Notes: generated by a model from the sequence alone, not told the origin. A stretch of 64,000 nucleotides of DNA from Salinarimonas chemoclinalis (GCF_041514305.1 NZ_JBGMWH010000009.1:1-64000); one strand, 5' to 3'. Positions 10,526 to 20,166 are shown, counted from the stretch's first letter. Translations and numbers: made by a program.

Positions 10526-11689
10526 TCACCCCCGCGTCGCCTCGCGCACCACCTCCCCGAGGAAGCGGCCGCAGGCGGCGAGCTCGCTCACGGCGATCCA
10601 CTCGTTCGCCTGGTGGGCCTGGGCGATGTCGCCGGGGCCGATCACCACGGTGGGTATGCCGCCGAGCTGCGAGAACAGGCCGGCCTCGGTGCCGTAGGCG
10701 ACCTTGGCATGCTCGTTTCGCCCCGCCAGCCGCTTCGCCAGCGTCACGACCTCGGCGTCCGGCGGGGTGTCGAGGCCGGGGAAGCCGGCGTAGGTGTCGA
10801 AGGTGAAGCCGGTGCCCGCCCGCACGGGCGTCATGCGCGGCTCCAGCGCCTCCCGGGCGTAGGCCTCGATCTCGGCCAGCACCGCATCGGGGTCGTCGGT
10901 CCCGATGGCGCGGACCTCGAACAGGATTTCGGCGCGGTCCGAGACGATGTTGAGCGCGGTGCCGCCGCGCAGCACGCCGACATGGGTGGTGGTGTAGGGC
11001 ACGTCGTAGAGCGCGTCGCGCGCGCCCTCGGCGGCGAAGCGGTCCGCCACGGCGCGGATCTTCGCCACGAGCAGCGCGGCGAACTCCACCGCGTTGACGC
11101 CGTGGGGCGCGAGCGACGAATGCACCGTGTGGCCGCGCACGCTCACCGTGACCGAGCGCTTGCCCTTGTGGCCGATGACGACGCCCATCGTCGTCGGCTC
11201 GCCGACGAAGCAGGCGAGCGGACGCACGGGCTTCGTGCGCAGCCGCTCGACGAGCCGCCGGGCGCCGACGCAGCCCACCTCCTCGTCGTAGGAGAAGGCG
11301 AGGTGGATCGGCCGCTTCAGGTCCGCCCCCGCCATCGCCGGCGCGGCGGCGAGGCAGGCGGCGAGGAAGCCCTTCATGTCGCAGGTGCCGCGACCGTGCA
11401 GCCGGCCGTCCTTCTCCGTCAGCACGAAGGGGTCGCCGTCCCACTCCTGCCCGTCCACCGGCACGACGTCGGTATGGCCGGAGAGCACCCAGCCGGGCAC
11501 GTCGGCGGGGCCGATCGTCGCCCAGAGGTTCGCCTTCGTGCCGGTGTCGTCGCAGACGCGCTCGCAGGCGAAGCCGAGCGGGCCGAGGAAGGCCTCGACG
11601 TGGTCGATCAGCGGCAGGTTCGAGTTTCGGCTCGTCGTGTCGAACGCGACGAGGTCGCGCAGGTGCGCGACGATTGCCTCGGTTTCCAT
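10526..11689 (-). CDS. argE: Acetylornithine deacetylase, M20 family
   Basis: A 387-residue dinuclear zinc hydrolase of the M20 peptidase family; ArgE removes acetate from N-acetylornithine in arginine synthesis. Metal and catalytic residues are visible: SGHTDVVP (His72), GTCDMKGF (Asp104), SYDEEVG (Glu136/Glu137, the general base pair) and a C-terminal AHQANEW histidine. The dimerisation region contains RGHTVHSS. The beginning METEAIVAHLRDLVAFDTTSR is ArgE-like. The gene lies 64 bases downstream of a LysR gene on the same strand, next to a peptide importer, so a role in deacylating imported N-acyl compounds is an alternative. It is convergent with recG. Confidence 0.88.
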   Translation of the reverse strand: METEAIVAHLRDLVAFDTTSRNSNLPLIDHVEAFLGPLGFACERVCDDTGTKANLWATIGPADVPGWVLSGHTDVVPVDGQEWDGDPFVLTEKDGRLHGRGTCDMKGFLAACLAAAPAMAGADLKRPIHLAFSYDEEVGCVGARRLVERLRTKPVRPLACFVGEPTTMGVVIGHKGKRSVTVSVRGHTVHSSLAPHGVNAVEFAALLVAKIRAVADRFAAEGARDALYDVPYTTTHVGVLRGGTALNIVSDRAEILFEVRAIGTDDPDAVLAEIEAYAREALEPRMTPVRAGTGFTFDTYAGFPGLDTPPDAEVVTLAKRLAGRNEHAKVAYGTEAGLFSQLGGIPTVVIGPGDIAQAHQANEWIAVSELAACGRFLGEVVREATRG

Positions 11690-11753
11690 GACAGGCTCCT
11701 CGCGTCGCCCGCGGGTGCGGGGCGTGCGGATCGTGTTGCGACTCCCCCGGCGC

Positions 11754-12689
11754 TCAGGCGGCGGGAACGAGGCTCGTCTGCTCCGTGCGCACGAAGTCGA
11801 CGAAGCGGCGCGCCACGGGCAGGTTGCCGCCGACCGCCGGGAAGACGAACGAGGATTCGTAGTCGATCTGCGGCGTGAAGGGCCGGAAGGCGATCTTCGC
11901 GCCGGTGACGTAGGCGATCGGGAACGGGTTCACCACCGCGACGCCGAGCCCGCCGCGCACCATCTCGGTGAGGAACTGCACCGTGCCCGCCTCGAGGACC
12001 GTACGGGGCTCCACGCCGTAGTCGGAGAAGGCGCGCTCCAGCCGCGCGCGCGCCGAGAAGCGGCGCGTCACCTGGATGAGCGGCGTGTCGCCGATATCCG
12101 CTGGCGTGACCGTTTCCTTGGCGCCGAGCGGGTGGTCGGCGGGCATCATCACGTGCGCGACCGACTGGCGGAACGGCTCGGCGCGCACGCCGAAATGGCT
12201 CGCCGGCACGTCGAGCACGCCGAGGTCCGCCGTGCCGTCCGCCACCGCGTTCACCGCGTCCGGCGAGCGGCCGATCTCCATCTGGATGCGCACGTCCGGA
12301 TCGACCCGCATGAAGCGCACGACGAGCGGGGCGAGGAAGGTGTGGGCGATCGTCGGCGGCGCGAGGATGCGCAGCACCGTGCCCGCCGCGCGCACGTTCG
12401 GCCAGTCCGCGAGGCGCTCGAGGGCGGCGAAGATCGGCGCCGCCTCGGCGTCGAGGGCGAAGGCGTCGGCGGTGGGCACGAGGCGCCCGCCGTCGCGGAT
12501 GAACAGGTCCCGGCCGAGCCGCGCCTCGAGGGCGCCGATGGCCCGTGACACCGCGGGTTGAGAAACCCCCAACCTCTGGGCCGCAGCAGTGGTCTTTCGC
12601 GTGGTGATCACCGCGTGCAGGACCTCGAGTTCGCGCACGCTCGGCCTCGACGAGCGGCCGGTTTCGTCGTCGCTATCCATCTCGCGCAT
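11754..12689 (-). CDS. LysR-family transcriptional regulator
   Basis: A 311-residue LysR-type regulator. The N-terminal winged helix-turn-helix has the classic pattern (VRELEVLHAVITTRKTTAAAQRLGVSQPAVSRAIGAL in two halves), then a linker helix and a periplasmic-binding-like effector domain. The ATG at 12689 was chosen; the frame opens at a TTG at 12728, but AGGAAA precedes 12689, and the in-frame ATG at 12680 is equally possible. It is divergent from the ABC importer starting at 12880 and upstream of argE on its own strand. By LysR convention it likely controls the importer and perhaps argE. The effector is unknown. Confidence 0.9.
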   Translation of the reverse strand: MREMDSDDETGRSSRPSVRELEVLHAVITTRKTTAAAQRLGVSQPAVSRAIGALEARLGRDLFIRDGGRLVPTADAFALDAEAAPIFAALERLADWPNVRAAGTVLRILAPPTIAHTFLAPLVVRFMRVDPDVRIQMEIGRSPDAVNAVADGTADLGVLDVPASHFGVRAEPFRQSVAHVMMPADHPLGAKETVTPADIGDTPLIQVTRRFSARARLERAFSDYGVEPRTVLEAGTVQFLTEMVRGGLGVAVVNPFPIAYVTGAKIAFRPFTPQIDYESSFVFPAVGGNLPVARRFVDFVRTEQTSLVPAA

Positions 12690-12879
12690 TTTCCTATTAC
12701 CGCCCCTGATGCGGTTGTGTATCGACAATGCCGGGGTCGAATATTAGCCTGCGCACAGCGGCAATCAAGCCTTTCCCCGGGACCGCGGGGGCGGCAGGAT
12801 GGCCCAAGAGACGGCCCAAGAAATGCTTGCCGGTGGCCGTACAGTAAGCCCCGGCGAGAACCAGAGGAGACGTGACGAC
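12690..12879. promoter_or_regulatory. Divergent control region between LysR gene and peptide importer
   Basis: The 190 bases between the two divergent starts should hold both promoters. A small dyad TTGT-N6-ACAA (12715-12728), which also fits the loose LysR T-N11-A pattern, sits about 26 bases upstream of the regulator start and is the best candidate operator. The stretch 12687-12750 is noticeably less GC-rich than its surroundings. The importer start at 12880 has a good ribosome site AGAGGAGA at 12863-12870. The operator call is inference only. Confidence 0.3.
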
Positions 12880-14499
12880 ATGCACCGTACCGCCAAGCGG
12901 CTCGCGCTCGCGAGCCTGCCCCTCGCGATGATCTTCGCCACCCCGGCTCTGTCGCAGAGCCTCACCGTCGGCCTCACCTCCGAGCCGACCTCGGTCGATC
13001 CGCACTTCCACAATCTCGGCCCCAACAACTCGCTGCGCATGCACGTCTTCGAAGGCCTGACCCAGGCCGACGAGAACCAGCTGAACGTGCCGAGCCTCGC
13101 GAGCGACTGGGAATCGATCGACGACACGACCTGGCGCTTCAACCTGCGCGAGGGCGTGACCTTCTCCGACGGCACGGCCTTCGACGCCACCGACGTGGTC
13201 TACTCGATCTGCCGCGTGCCCACCGTCGAGAACTCCCCGTCCTCCTTCACGAGCTTCGTCGCCGGCATCTCCGGCGTGACGATCGAGGACCCCCACACGA
13301 TCGTGTTCGAGACGAACGGCCCGGTGCCGCTGCTGCCGACGAACCTCGCGAGCGTGGGCATCATCTCGGCCGAGGCCTTCGGGGGCGAGGACGTGGTGTT
13401 CGCCCAGGGCGGCTGCGAGAATCTCGGCACGCCCCCGCAGGCCGCGGACTTCAACGATCCCGCCAAGGCGATCGGCACCGGCCCCTACAAGCTCGAGAGC
13501 TACGTGCGCGGCGACGCGATCGTGCTGTCGCGCAACGAGAACTACTGGGACGGTACGCCGACCTGGGAGCAGGTGACCTTCCGCCCGATCGCCAACGAGG
13601 GCGCGCGCGTGGCGGCTCTCCTCTCGGGCGACGTCGACATGGTCGAATCGCCCCCCGTGCAGGACTTCGACCGCCTCCGCCGCGACGGCTTCGAGATCGC
13701 CCAGGGCCTGTCGAACCGCGTCATCTACCTGCACCTCGACAACAACCCCGAGGACGGCCACGTCCCGCCGGGCGTGACCGGCACCGACGGCGCGAATCCG
13801 TTCACGGACGTGCGCGTGCGTCAGGCGATCTCCAAGGCCATCGACCGTCAGGCCATCGCGGCGCGCATCATGGGCACGCTCGCGGTGCCCGCCGGCGACC
13901 TCCTGCCCTACCCGATGTTCGGCACCCGCGAGGACACGCCGGTCGAGGCCTACGATCCGGAGGCGGCCCGCGCGCTGCTCGCCGAGGCCGGCTACCCGAA
14001 CGGCTTCGGGCTCGTGCTCTCGGCGCCGAACGACCGCTACATGAACGACGAGCGGGTCGCACAGGCGGTGGCGCAGATGCTCGCGCGCATCGGCATCTCG
14101 ACGACGGTCGACGCGATGACGGCCTCGACCTTCTTCTCGCGCCGCAACAACTTCGAATACGGCATGTGGCTCGCCGGCTGGGGTGCCGCCACGGGCGAGA
14201 TGTCGAGCCCGCTGATCGCGCTCGTCGCGACCCGCGACCCGGACAGCGGCATGGGCTCGACCAACCGCCAGCGCTACTCCAACCCGGAGATCGACGCGCT
14301 GATCAAGGAGGCCATCGCGACCGTCGACGACGACGCCCGCGAGGCGCTGCTCCAGGAGGCCGCGACGATGGCGATGGCGGACTACGCCACCATCCCGCTG
14401 CACTTCGAGGTGACGCCCTGGGCCTTCCGCCCGGGCCTCGCGGTCACGCCGCGCGCGGACCAGTACACGCTCGCCATGGAGGTCGAGCCGGCGAGCTGA
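12880..14499 (+). CDS. Peptide/oligopeptide ABC transporter substrate-binding protein
   Basis: Periplasmic solute-binding protein of the SBP_bac_5 (DppA/OppA) family, 539 residues. The signal peptide is clear: a basic HRTAKR start, a hydrophobic core and ATPALSQS with likely cleavage after ALS. Family marks follow: EPTSVDPHFHN, FEGLTQADENQ, the WRFNLREGVTFSDGTAFDATDVVYS block, and GTGPYKLESY. It delivers ligand to the permeases encoded next. A second protein of the same family is encoded at 22038. The ligand could be a di- or oligopeptide or an opine-like compound; the sequence alone does not say. Confidence 0.93.
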   Translation: MHRTAKRLALASLPLAMIFATPALSQSLTVGLTSEPTSVDPHFHNLGPNNSLRMHVFEGLTQADENQLNVPSLASDWESIDDTTWRFNLREGVTFSDGTAFDATDVVYSICRVPTVENSPSSFTSFVAGISGVTIEDPHTIVFETNGPVPLLPTNLASVGIISAEAFGGEDVVFAQGGCENLGTPPQAADFNDPAKAIGTGPYKLESYVRGDAIVLSRNENYWDGTPTWEQVTFRPIANEGARVAALLSGDVDMVESPPVQDFDRLRRDGFEIAQGLSNRVIYLHLDNNPEDGHVPPGVTGTDGANPFTDVRVRQAISKAIDRQAIAARIMGTLAVPAGDLLPYPMFGTREDTPVEAYDPEAARALLAEAGYPNGFGLVLSAPNDRYMNDERVAQAVAQMLARIGISTTVDAMTASTFFSRRNNFEYGMWLAGWGAATGEMSSPLIALVATRDPDSGMGSTNRQRYSNPEIDALIKEAIATVDDDAREALLQEAATMAMADYATIPLHFEVTPWAFRPGLAVTPRADQYTLAMEVEPAS

Positions 14500-14511
14500 G
14501 GCGCGCCGCGC

Positions 14512-14579
14512 CGGCGGCGGGCGGGCTCGTCCGCCGCCGTCCTCCACTCTCCGGCACGGCGCGCGACCCGCGCCGTGCC
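14512..14579 (+). promoter_or_regulatory. Two stem-loops between binding protein and permease genes
   Basis: Two perfect hairpins lie in the 139-base gap: arms CGGCGGCGG (14512-14520) with CCGCCGCCG (14531-14539), and an 11-bp stem GGCACGGCGCG (14553-14563) with CGCGCCGTGCC (14569-14579) around a 5-base loop. No T-run follows, so they are not classic terminators. In many importer operons such structures after the binding-protein gene protect its message 3' end or reduce read-through, giving more binding protein than permease. That role is inferred from position. Confidence 0.5.
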
Positions 14580-14638
14580 CTCGCGCCGCGCGCCGAACCT
14601 CTCGGCGAGCGGCGGTCCGTCAGCACCCGGGTCAACCA

Positions 14639-15616
14639 ATGCTGGTCTACCTCATCCGCCGCATCGGGCAGTCGCTGCTCGTCATAGCCGTCATGGCGTT
14701 CCTCGTCTTCCTCGCGGTCTACGCGGTGGGCGACCCGGTCGCGATCCTCGCCAACCCGGAGGCGAACCAGCAGGAGCTCGACGCCATCGCGGCGCGGCTC
14801 GGGCTCGATCGGCCGATCTGGGAGCAGTTCGGCATCTTCGTCTGGAACGCGCTCCAGGGCGACCTCGGCACGTCCTTCGTCTATTCGGAGAGCGCGCTGA
14901 AGGTGATCCTCGAGCGCCTGCCGGCGACGATGGAGCTGGCCTTCGTGGCGCTCCTCCTGTCGATCGTCATCGGCGTGCCGCTCGGCGTCATCGCCGGCCT
15001 CAAGCCCGATTCCTTCATCGGGCGCGGCATCATGTCGACCTCGATCCTCGGCTTCTCGCTGCCGAACTTCTGGATCGGGCTGATGCTCATCCTCCTGTTC
15101 GCGGTCGAGCTGCGCTGGCTGCCCGCGAGCGGGCGCGGGGAGACCGTCGAGGTGCTGGGCATGCAGCTGTCGATGTTCACCGCGAACGGCCTCTCGCACC
15201 TGCTCCTGCCCGCGATCACGCTCGCGCTGTACAAGTCCTCGCTCGTCATCCGCATCGCCCAGGCGGGCACCCGCGAGGTGATGCTGCAGGACTACGTGCG
15301 CTTCGCCCGGGCCAAGGGCCTGTCGTCGCGGCGCATCGTGTTCGTGCACGTGCTCAAGAACATGCTCATCCCGGTCGTCACCGTGCTCGGCCTCGAGCTC
15401 GGCTCGATGATCGCCTTCGCGGTCGTCACCGAGACGGTGTTCTCCTATCCCGGCATGGGCAAGCTCCTCATCGACTCGATCAACCGCCTCGATCGGCCGA
15501 TCGTCGTCGCCTACCTGATGCTGACCGTGTTCATCTTCGTGATCATCAACCTCGTGGTCGACCTGCTCTACGCGGCGATCGACCCGCGGGTGCGCCTCTC
15601 CGAGGCGAAGGGCTGA
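14639..15616 (+). CDS. Peptide ABC transporter permease (DppB-type)
   Basis: A 325-residue inner-membrane permease of the binding-protein-dependent transport family. It starts MLVYLIRRIGQSLLVI, the usual DppB/OppB N-terminal helix, and has about six membrane spans. The cytoplasmic coupling (EAA) loop is ARAKGLSSRRIVFVHVLKNMLIP, which contacts the ATPases. The end (NLVVDLLYAAIDPRVRL) is diagnostic of the first permease of Dpp/Opp systems. It pairs with the permease starting 10 bases after its stop. Confidence 0.93.
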   Translation: MLVYLIRRIGQSLLVIAVMAFLVFLAVYAVGDPVAILANPEANQQELDAIAARLGLDRPIWEQFGIFVWNALQGDLGTSFVYSESALKVILERLPATMELAFVALLLSIVIGVPLGVIAGLKPDSFIGRGIMSTSILGFSLPNFWIGLMLILLFAVELRWLPASGRGETVEVLGMQLSMFTANGLSHLLLPAITLALYKSSLVIRIAQAGTREVMLQDYVRFARAKGLSSRRIVFVHVLKNMLIPVVTVLGLELGSMIAFAVVTETVFSYPGMGKLLIDSINRLDRPIVVAYLMLTVFIFVIINLVVDLLYAAIDPRVRLSEAKG

Positions 15617-15626
15617 GGACGATCCC

Positions 15627-16598
15627 ATGAGCGACCTCTCCCCCCACGCCGCCGCCCGCCCCCTCGCCGGCCCCGCCGCCGGCATGCCGCCGGGCGCCTC
15701 CGTGCCCCCGGCCGCGCCGGACAAGGGCGAGAGCCTGCTGCGCCGGCACGTCTCCTCCTTCCTCGAGAGCTGGAGCGCCATCGTCGGCCTCGTCGTGCTG
15801 GTGCTGTCGGTGATGGCGGCGCTGCTGGCGCCGTGGATCGCGCCGCAGAACCCCTACGACCTGGCGACGCTGTCCATCATGGACAACATGCTCCCGCCCG
15901 GAGAGATCTTCGGCATGGGGCAGACGGCCTGGCTCGGCACCGACGACCAGGGCCGCGACATGCTCTCGGCGATCCTCTACGGGCTGCGGGTGTCGCTGAC
16001 CGTCGGCGCCTCCTCGGTGCTGATCGCGGCCGTGATCGGCGCCTCGCTCGGCGTGCTCGCGGCCTATGCCGGCGGGCGGGTCGAGAGCATCGTGATGCGC
16101 ATCGTCGACCTGCAGCTCTCCTTCCCGGCGATCCTGGTCGCGCTCGTGCTCCTCGCCGTCTTCGGCCGGGGCGTCGACAAGGTGGTGATCGCGCTCGTCG
16201 TCGTGCAATGGGCCTACTACGCCCGCACCGTGCGCGGCTCGGCGCTCGTCGAGAAGCGGCGCGAGTACATCGAGGCGGCGCGCTGCCTCGCGCTGCCGCG
16301 CCGGCGCATCGTGTTCCGCCACCTGCTGCCGAACTGCATCCCGCCGCTCATCGTCGTGGCCACCGTTCAGATCGCCAACGCCATCGCGCTCGAATCGACG
16401 CTCTCGTTCCTGGGTGTGGGCGTCCCCGTCACGGAGCCCTCCCTCGGCATGCTGATCGCCAACGGCTACGGCTACCTCTTGTCCGGCAACTACTGGATCT
16501 CGACCTTCCCCGGCGTGGCGCTCGTCATCGTCATCGTCGCCATCAACCTCGTCGGCGACCGGCTGCGCGACGTGCTCAACCCGAGGCTCGCGAAATGA
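15627..16598 (+). CDS. Peptide ABC transporter permease (DppC-type)
   Basis: A 323-residue second permease. A Pro/Ala-rich cytoplasmic N-terminus of about 45 residues precedes the first span. APWIAPQNPYDLATLSIMD and LGTDDQGRDMLSAILYGLRVSL are the conserved DppC/OppC periplasmic blocks, and ARCLALPRRRIVFRHLLPNCIPP is the EAA loop. The C-terminus NLVGDRLRDVLNPRL is typical. It forms the channel with the preceding permease, and its stop overlaps the next start (ATGA at 16595-16598). Confidence 0.93.
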   Translation: MSDLSPHAAARPLAGPAAGMPPGASVPPAAPDKGESLLRRHVSSFLESWSAIVGLVVLVLSVMAALLAPWIAPQNPYDLATLSIMDNMLPPGEIFGMGQTAWLGTDDQGRDMLSAILYGLRVSLTVGASSVLIAAVIGASLGVLAAYAGGRVESIVMRIVDLQLSFPAILVALVLLAVFGRGVDKVVIALVVVQWAYYARTVRGSALVEKRREYIEAARCLALPRRRIVFRHLLPNCIPPLIVVATVQIANAIALESTLSFLGVGVPVTEPSLGMLIANGYGYLLSGNYWISTFPGVALVIVIVAINLVGDRLRDVLNPRLAK

Positions 16599-17599
16599 CG
16601 GCGCCCGTTCTCGACGTCCGCGACCTGAAGGTCACCTTCTCCACCCGCGAGGGGCTCGTCACCGCCGTCGACGGCGTCTCGTTCTCCGTCGACGCCGGCG
16701 AGGTGATGGGGCTCGTCGGCGAATCCGGCTCGGGCAAGTCCGTCACCGGGCTCGCCGTGCTCGGCCTGATCGACCCGCCCGGGCGCATCGCCGGGGGCTC
16801 GATCTCGGTGAAGGGCCGCGAGCTCGTCGGCCTCCCCGAGAAGGCGCTCCAGAAGGTCCGCGGCAAGGACGTCGCGATGATCTTCCAGGACCCGATGACG
16901 ACGCTCAACCCGGTCCTGCGCATCGACACGCAGATGATCGAGGCGATCCGCGCCCACGAGGCCGTCTCCGAGAAGGCGGCGCGCGAGCGGGCCCGCGACG
17001 CGCTCGCCAAGGTCGGCATCCCCTCCCCCGAGGAGCGGCTCTCGGCCTATCCCAACCAGTTCTCGGGGGGCATGCGCCAGCGCGTGGCGATCGCGACCGC
17101 GCTTCTCAACCGCCCCGCCGTGCTCGTCGCCGACGAGCCGACGACGGCGCTCGACGTGACGATCCAGGCGCAGATCCTCGCCGAGGTGCAGAAACTGTGC
17201 GCCGAGACCGGCACGGCGCTCGTGTGGATCACCCACGACCTCTCGGTCATCGCCGGCCTCGCCGACAAGGTCGCGGTGATGTACGCCGGGCGCGTGGTCG
17301 AGGAGGGCCCGGTCGCCGACGTGCTCGAGCGCCCGATCCACCCCTACACGGCGGGCCTCATCGGCTCGGTGCCGAGCCGCAACAAGCGCGGCCAGCCACT
17401 CGCGCAGATCCCCGGCATGACGCCCCAGCTCTCCAAGCTGCCGCCGGGCTGCCCCTTCGCGCCGCGCTGCTTCAATGCGACGGAGCCCTGCCACGGGATC
17501 CGGCCCGAGCGCACGCCCTACCCCGGCGGCCGCGCCGCACGCTGCCACAATCCCCTGAACGTGCCCGCCGCCGACGCGGCGCGGGAGCTCGCGCCATGA
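16595..17599 (+). CDS. Peptide ABC transporter ATP-binding protein (DppD-type)
   Basis: A 334-residue ATPase that powers the importer. Walker A is GESGSGKS, the Q-loop is MIFQDPMTTLNP, the ABC signature is FSGGMRQR, Walker B is VLVADEPTTALD, and the switch His is in WITHDLSV. The C-terminal oligopeptide-transporter domain holds the cysteine cluster GCPFAPRC...EPC seen in DppD/OppD proteins. The start overlaps the upstream permease stop, and the stop overlaps the next gene's start, so the genes are translationally coupled. Confidence 0.94.
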   Translation: MTAPVLDVRDLKVTFSTREGLVTAVDGVSFSVDAGEVMGLVGESGSGKSVTGLAVLGLIDPPGRIAGGSISVKGRELVGLPEKALQKVRGKDVAMIFQDPMTTLNPVLRIDTQMIEAIRAHEAVSEKAARERARDALAKVGIPSPEERLSAYPNQFSGGMRQRVAIATALLNRPAVLVADEPTTALDVTIQAQILAEVQKLCAETGTALVWITHDLSVIAGLADKVAVMYAGRVVEEGPVADVLERPIHPYTAGLIGSVPSRNKRGQPLAQIPGMTPQLSKLPPGCPFAPRCFNATEPCHGIRPERTPYPGGRAARCHNPLNVPAADAARELAP

Positions 17600-18693
17600 C
17601 CCCGACCTCCACGAAGACCGACCTCACCTCGCCGCCCGGGACGCCGATCCTGTCGCTGTCGCACGTGCACAAGCGCTTCGTGAAGTCCCTCGACGCGGCG
17701 GAGAAGGTGGCGAACCTCTTCGGCGCCGGCCTCCGGGAGCAGGTCGTGCGCGCCGTCGACGACGTCAGCTTCGACGTGGCGCCCGGCGAGGTCGTGGGCC
17801 TCGTCGGCGAATCGGGCTGCGGCAAGTCCACCCTCGGGCGCATCGTCGCCGGCATCCTCGATCCGTCCGACGGGGTCGTGCGCTTCGAGGGCGAGGACGT
17901 CGCGAAGATGTCGGGCGCCGCACGGCGGCGCGCCGACCTCGCGGTGCAGATGATCTTCCAGGACCCCGCCGCCTCGCTCAACCCGCGCATGCGCGTCGTC
18001 GAGATCATCGGCGAGGCGCCGGTGGTGCACGGGCTGATCCCGGCGGGCGGGATGGACGCCTACGTCTGCGGCCTGATGGAGAAGGTCGGCCTCGACCCCG
18101 CGACGCGTCGGCGCTACCCGCACCAGTTCTCCGGCGGCCAGCGCGCGCGCATCAACATCGCCCGGGCGCTCGCGGTGCAGCCGCGGGTGCTGGTGTGCGA
18201 CGAATCCACCGCCGCGCTCGACGTCTCGATCCAGGCGCAGGTGCTCAACCTCTTCCTCGAGCTGCGGCGCGAACTGAACCTCACCTACGTCTTCGTCAGC
18301 CACGATCTCGGCGTGATCGAGCACATCGCCGACCGGGTGGCGGTGATGTATCTCGGCCGCATCGTCGAGCTCGCGAAGACCGACGAGATCTTCGAGGCGC
18401 CCAACCACCCCTACACGCAGGCGCTGCTCGAGGAGGTCCCCCGCCTCGAGGCGAAGAAGCGTGCCTTCACCGCGCTCACCGGCGAGATCCCCTCGCCCCT
18501 GCGCCCGCCGCCGGGCTGCCATTTCCATCCGCGCTGCCCCCACGCCTTCCCCCGCTGCTCCGCCGACCGTCCCGCGCTGAAGGCGATCGCGCCGGATCGC
18601 CTCTCCGCCTGCCACCTCAACGACGAGACCGGCGCGCGCCCCGGCCGCAGCCTTTCGGCGGAGCGGCCGAGCCTGGAGGCGGCGCGGGGGTGA
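17596..18693 (+). CDS. Peptide ABC transporter ATP-binding protein (DppF-type)
   Basis: A 365-residue second ATPase; it forms a heterodimer with the preceding protein. Walker A is GESGCGKST, the Q-loop MIFQDPAASLNPRM, the signature FSGGQRARINIARAL, and Walker B VLVCDESTAALD, with Ser-Thr-Ala where DppF/OppF proteins usually have Pro-Thr-Ser; the catalytic Asp-Glu pair is intact. FVSHDLGVIEHI gives the switch His. The C-terminal domain has the GCHFHPRCPHAFPRC cluster. About 20 residues between strands in the N-terminal part (FVKSLDAAEKVANLFGAG) form a longer insert than usual. Last gene of the importer operon; the next gene is on the opposite strand. Confidence 0.93.
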   Translation: MTPTSTKTDLTSPPGTPILSLSHVHKRFVKSLDAAEKVANLFGAGLREQVVRAVDDVSFDVAPGEVVGLVGESGCGKSTLGRIVAGILDPSDGVVRFEGEDVAKMSGAARRRADLAVQMIFQDPAASLNPRMRVVEIIGEAPVVHGLIPAGGMDAYVCGLMEKVGLDPATRRRYPHQFSGGQRARINIARALAVQPRVLVCDESTAALDVSIQAQVLNLFLELRRELNLTYVFVSHDLGVIEHIADRVAVMYLGRIVELAKTDEIFEAPNHPYTQALLEEVPRLEAKKRAFTALTGEIPSPLRPPPGCHFHPRCPHAFPRCSADRPALKAIAPDRLSACHLNDETGARPGRSLSAERPSLEAARG

Positions 18694-18709
18694 GCTGGCG
18701 CGAGGCGCT

Positions 18710-20166
18710 CTACGCCTCGGCGAGCTCCGGGCGGGCGCGGAACTGGATCGCGAGCGGGATCTCGGGCTGGGCGGGGCCGGAGGCGAAGCCCGCCGCCCGC
18801 GCGACGAGCCGCGGCAGGTTCGTGCGCCAATAGCGCCCCTGCTCGTCGAGCGCGTGGCGGTCCCCCTCGAGATGCTTCTTCGGGCAGCCGCCCCAGCAGA
18901 TCGGCAGGAAGGTGCAGGCCGAGCAGGTCGGCGCCCGCGTCGGGTCGAAGCCCTCCCAGAACCCGGCGTCCGCGCCGACCGGCGCGGCCCCCTCGCGGGC
19001 GCCCGGCATGGCCGAGACCGCCCGACCCGCCTCCCCGACCTGGAGCCCGCAGCGATAGACCAGCCCGTCCGCGCCGAGCACCGCCGAGCCGTGCGCGAGC
19101 GCCGCGCAGACGGAGGTCTTGGGGTGCGGGAAGCCGTCCGGCACCTCCGATTCCTCCACGACGGCGATGCCGTCGAGCGCTCCGCGCACCGCCGCGCGGA
19201 GCGCGTCGAACGCCGCGAGCGGCAGCTCGCGCCGGCGCATGAAGCGCGACGTCTCGGAGTAGGAGGCGAGCCGTGCCGGCTGGAACACGGCCGGCACCGG
19301 CGCGTCGAACCAGCCGCGGTCGCGGGCGAAGGCGACGAAGGGCAGGACGTCGTCGCTGTTGCCGGCGTCGACGTTGAAGCGCACGTCGACCCGGGTCACG
19401 CGCACGAGGCGGTCCACAGCGCCACGGCGCGGTCGAAGGAGGAGGCCGGCCCCGCCAGCGGCGCGCGCCCGCGGCGCCAGCGCCGACGCTTGTCGTGGTT
19501 CGCCCGCATGCCGTCGAAGGAGATCTGCACCTGGCGGATGCGGTGGCGGGCGACGAACGCCTCCACGTCCTCCGGCCAGTCGGTGCCGTTGGAGATGATC
19601 GAGGCGACGTAGCGGACGCCGTCCGCGGCGCAGGCCTCCTGCAGGGCGTGCGACGCGGCTTCGATGAAGCCGCGCTCGAGCAGCGGCTCGCCGCCGTACC
19701 AGTCCACGTGCAGGGCGCGGTGCGGCGTCAGAGCGAGGCGCGCGCGGGCGAGCGCGACGAGCGCCGCGACGTCGCGGGTCTCCAGGCGCGCGCCGCTGCG
19801 TTCCTCGTAGCAGTAGTAGCAGCCGAGATTGCAGTCCATCGTCGTCGTGACGGTGAGCACGACCGGCGTCTCGCCCCGCGCGCGCCAGTAGCGCTCGTGG
19901 ATCGGCGCGATCTCGTCGGTGCCCCGCGGGACGAGGAAGCCGCCGCGGCGCAGCGTGGCGAGGAGCGGGGGATCGAGATCGCCGTCCTCGACGACGAGGC
20001 CGGGCGCGCACAGCGCCTCGGCGAGCGCCGCCGCCCCGGCGCCGTCGAGCACGGTGAGCGCGCCGCTCGCCGTGCTGAACAGCGCGACCCGCCCCGACTC
20101 CTCGGCCTCCTGCACGGCCACGAGGAAGCGCGACGGCACGAGCGGCGCGCCGGGAGCGGGCAGCAT
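18710..20166 (-). pseudogene. Radical SAM/SPASM peptide-modifying enzyme, broken by a -1 frameshift
   Basis: The N-terminal part starts at the ATG at 20166 (GGTGAG before it) and runs to a premature stop at 19396; the C-terminal part continues in the neighbouring frame to 18710. The frames join cleanly if one base is added near 19417, giving ...SSFDRAVAL-VDRLVRVTRVDVRF and a 485-residue protein. The radical SAM cluster motif CNLGCYYC is at residues 112-119, preceded by a possible 90-residue peptide-binding region. The C-terminal SPASM domain, which holds auxiliary iron-sulfur clusters, shows CSACTFLPICWGGC. Such enzymes install cross-links on ribosomal peptides. It lies 16 bases behind the candidate precursor gene. 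The break may be a real mutation or a read error. Confidence 0.85.

Noticed and set aside
8054..11878. Very long plus-strand open frame of over 1200 codons across recG and argE
   Set aside because: It runs out of frame through recG and antisense to argE; the translation is Arg/Pro/Gly low-complexity, with no motif.
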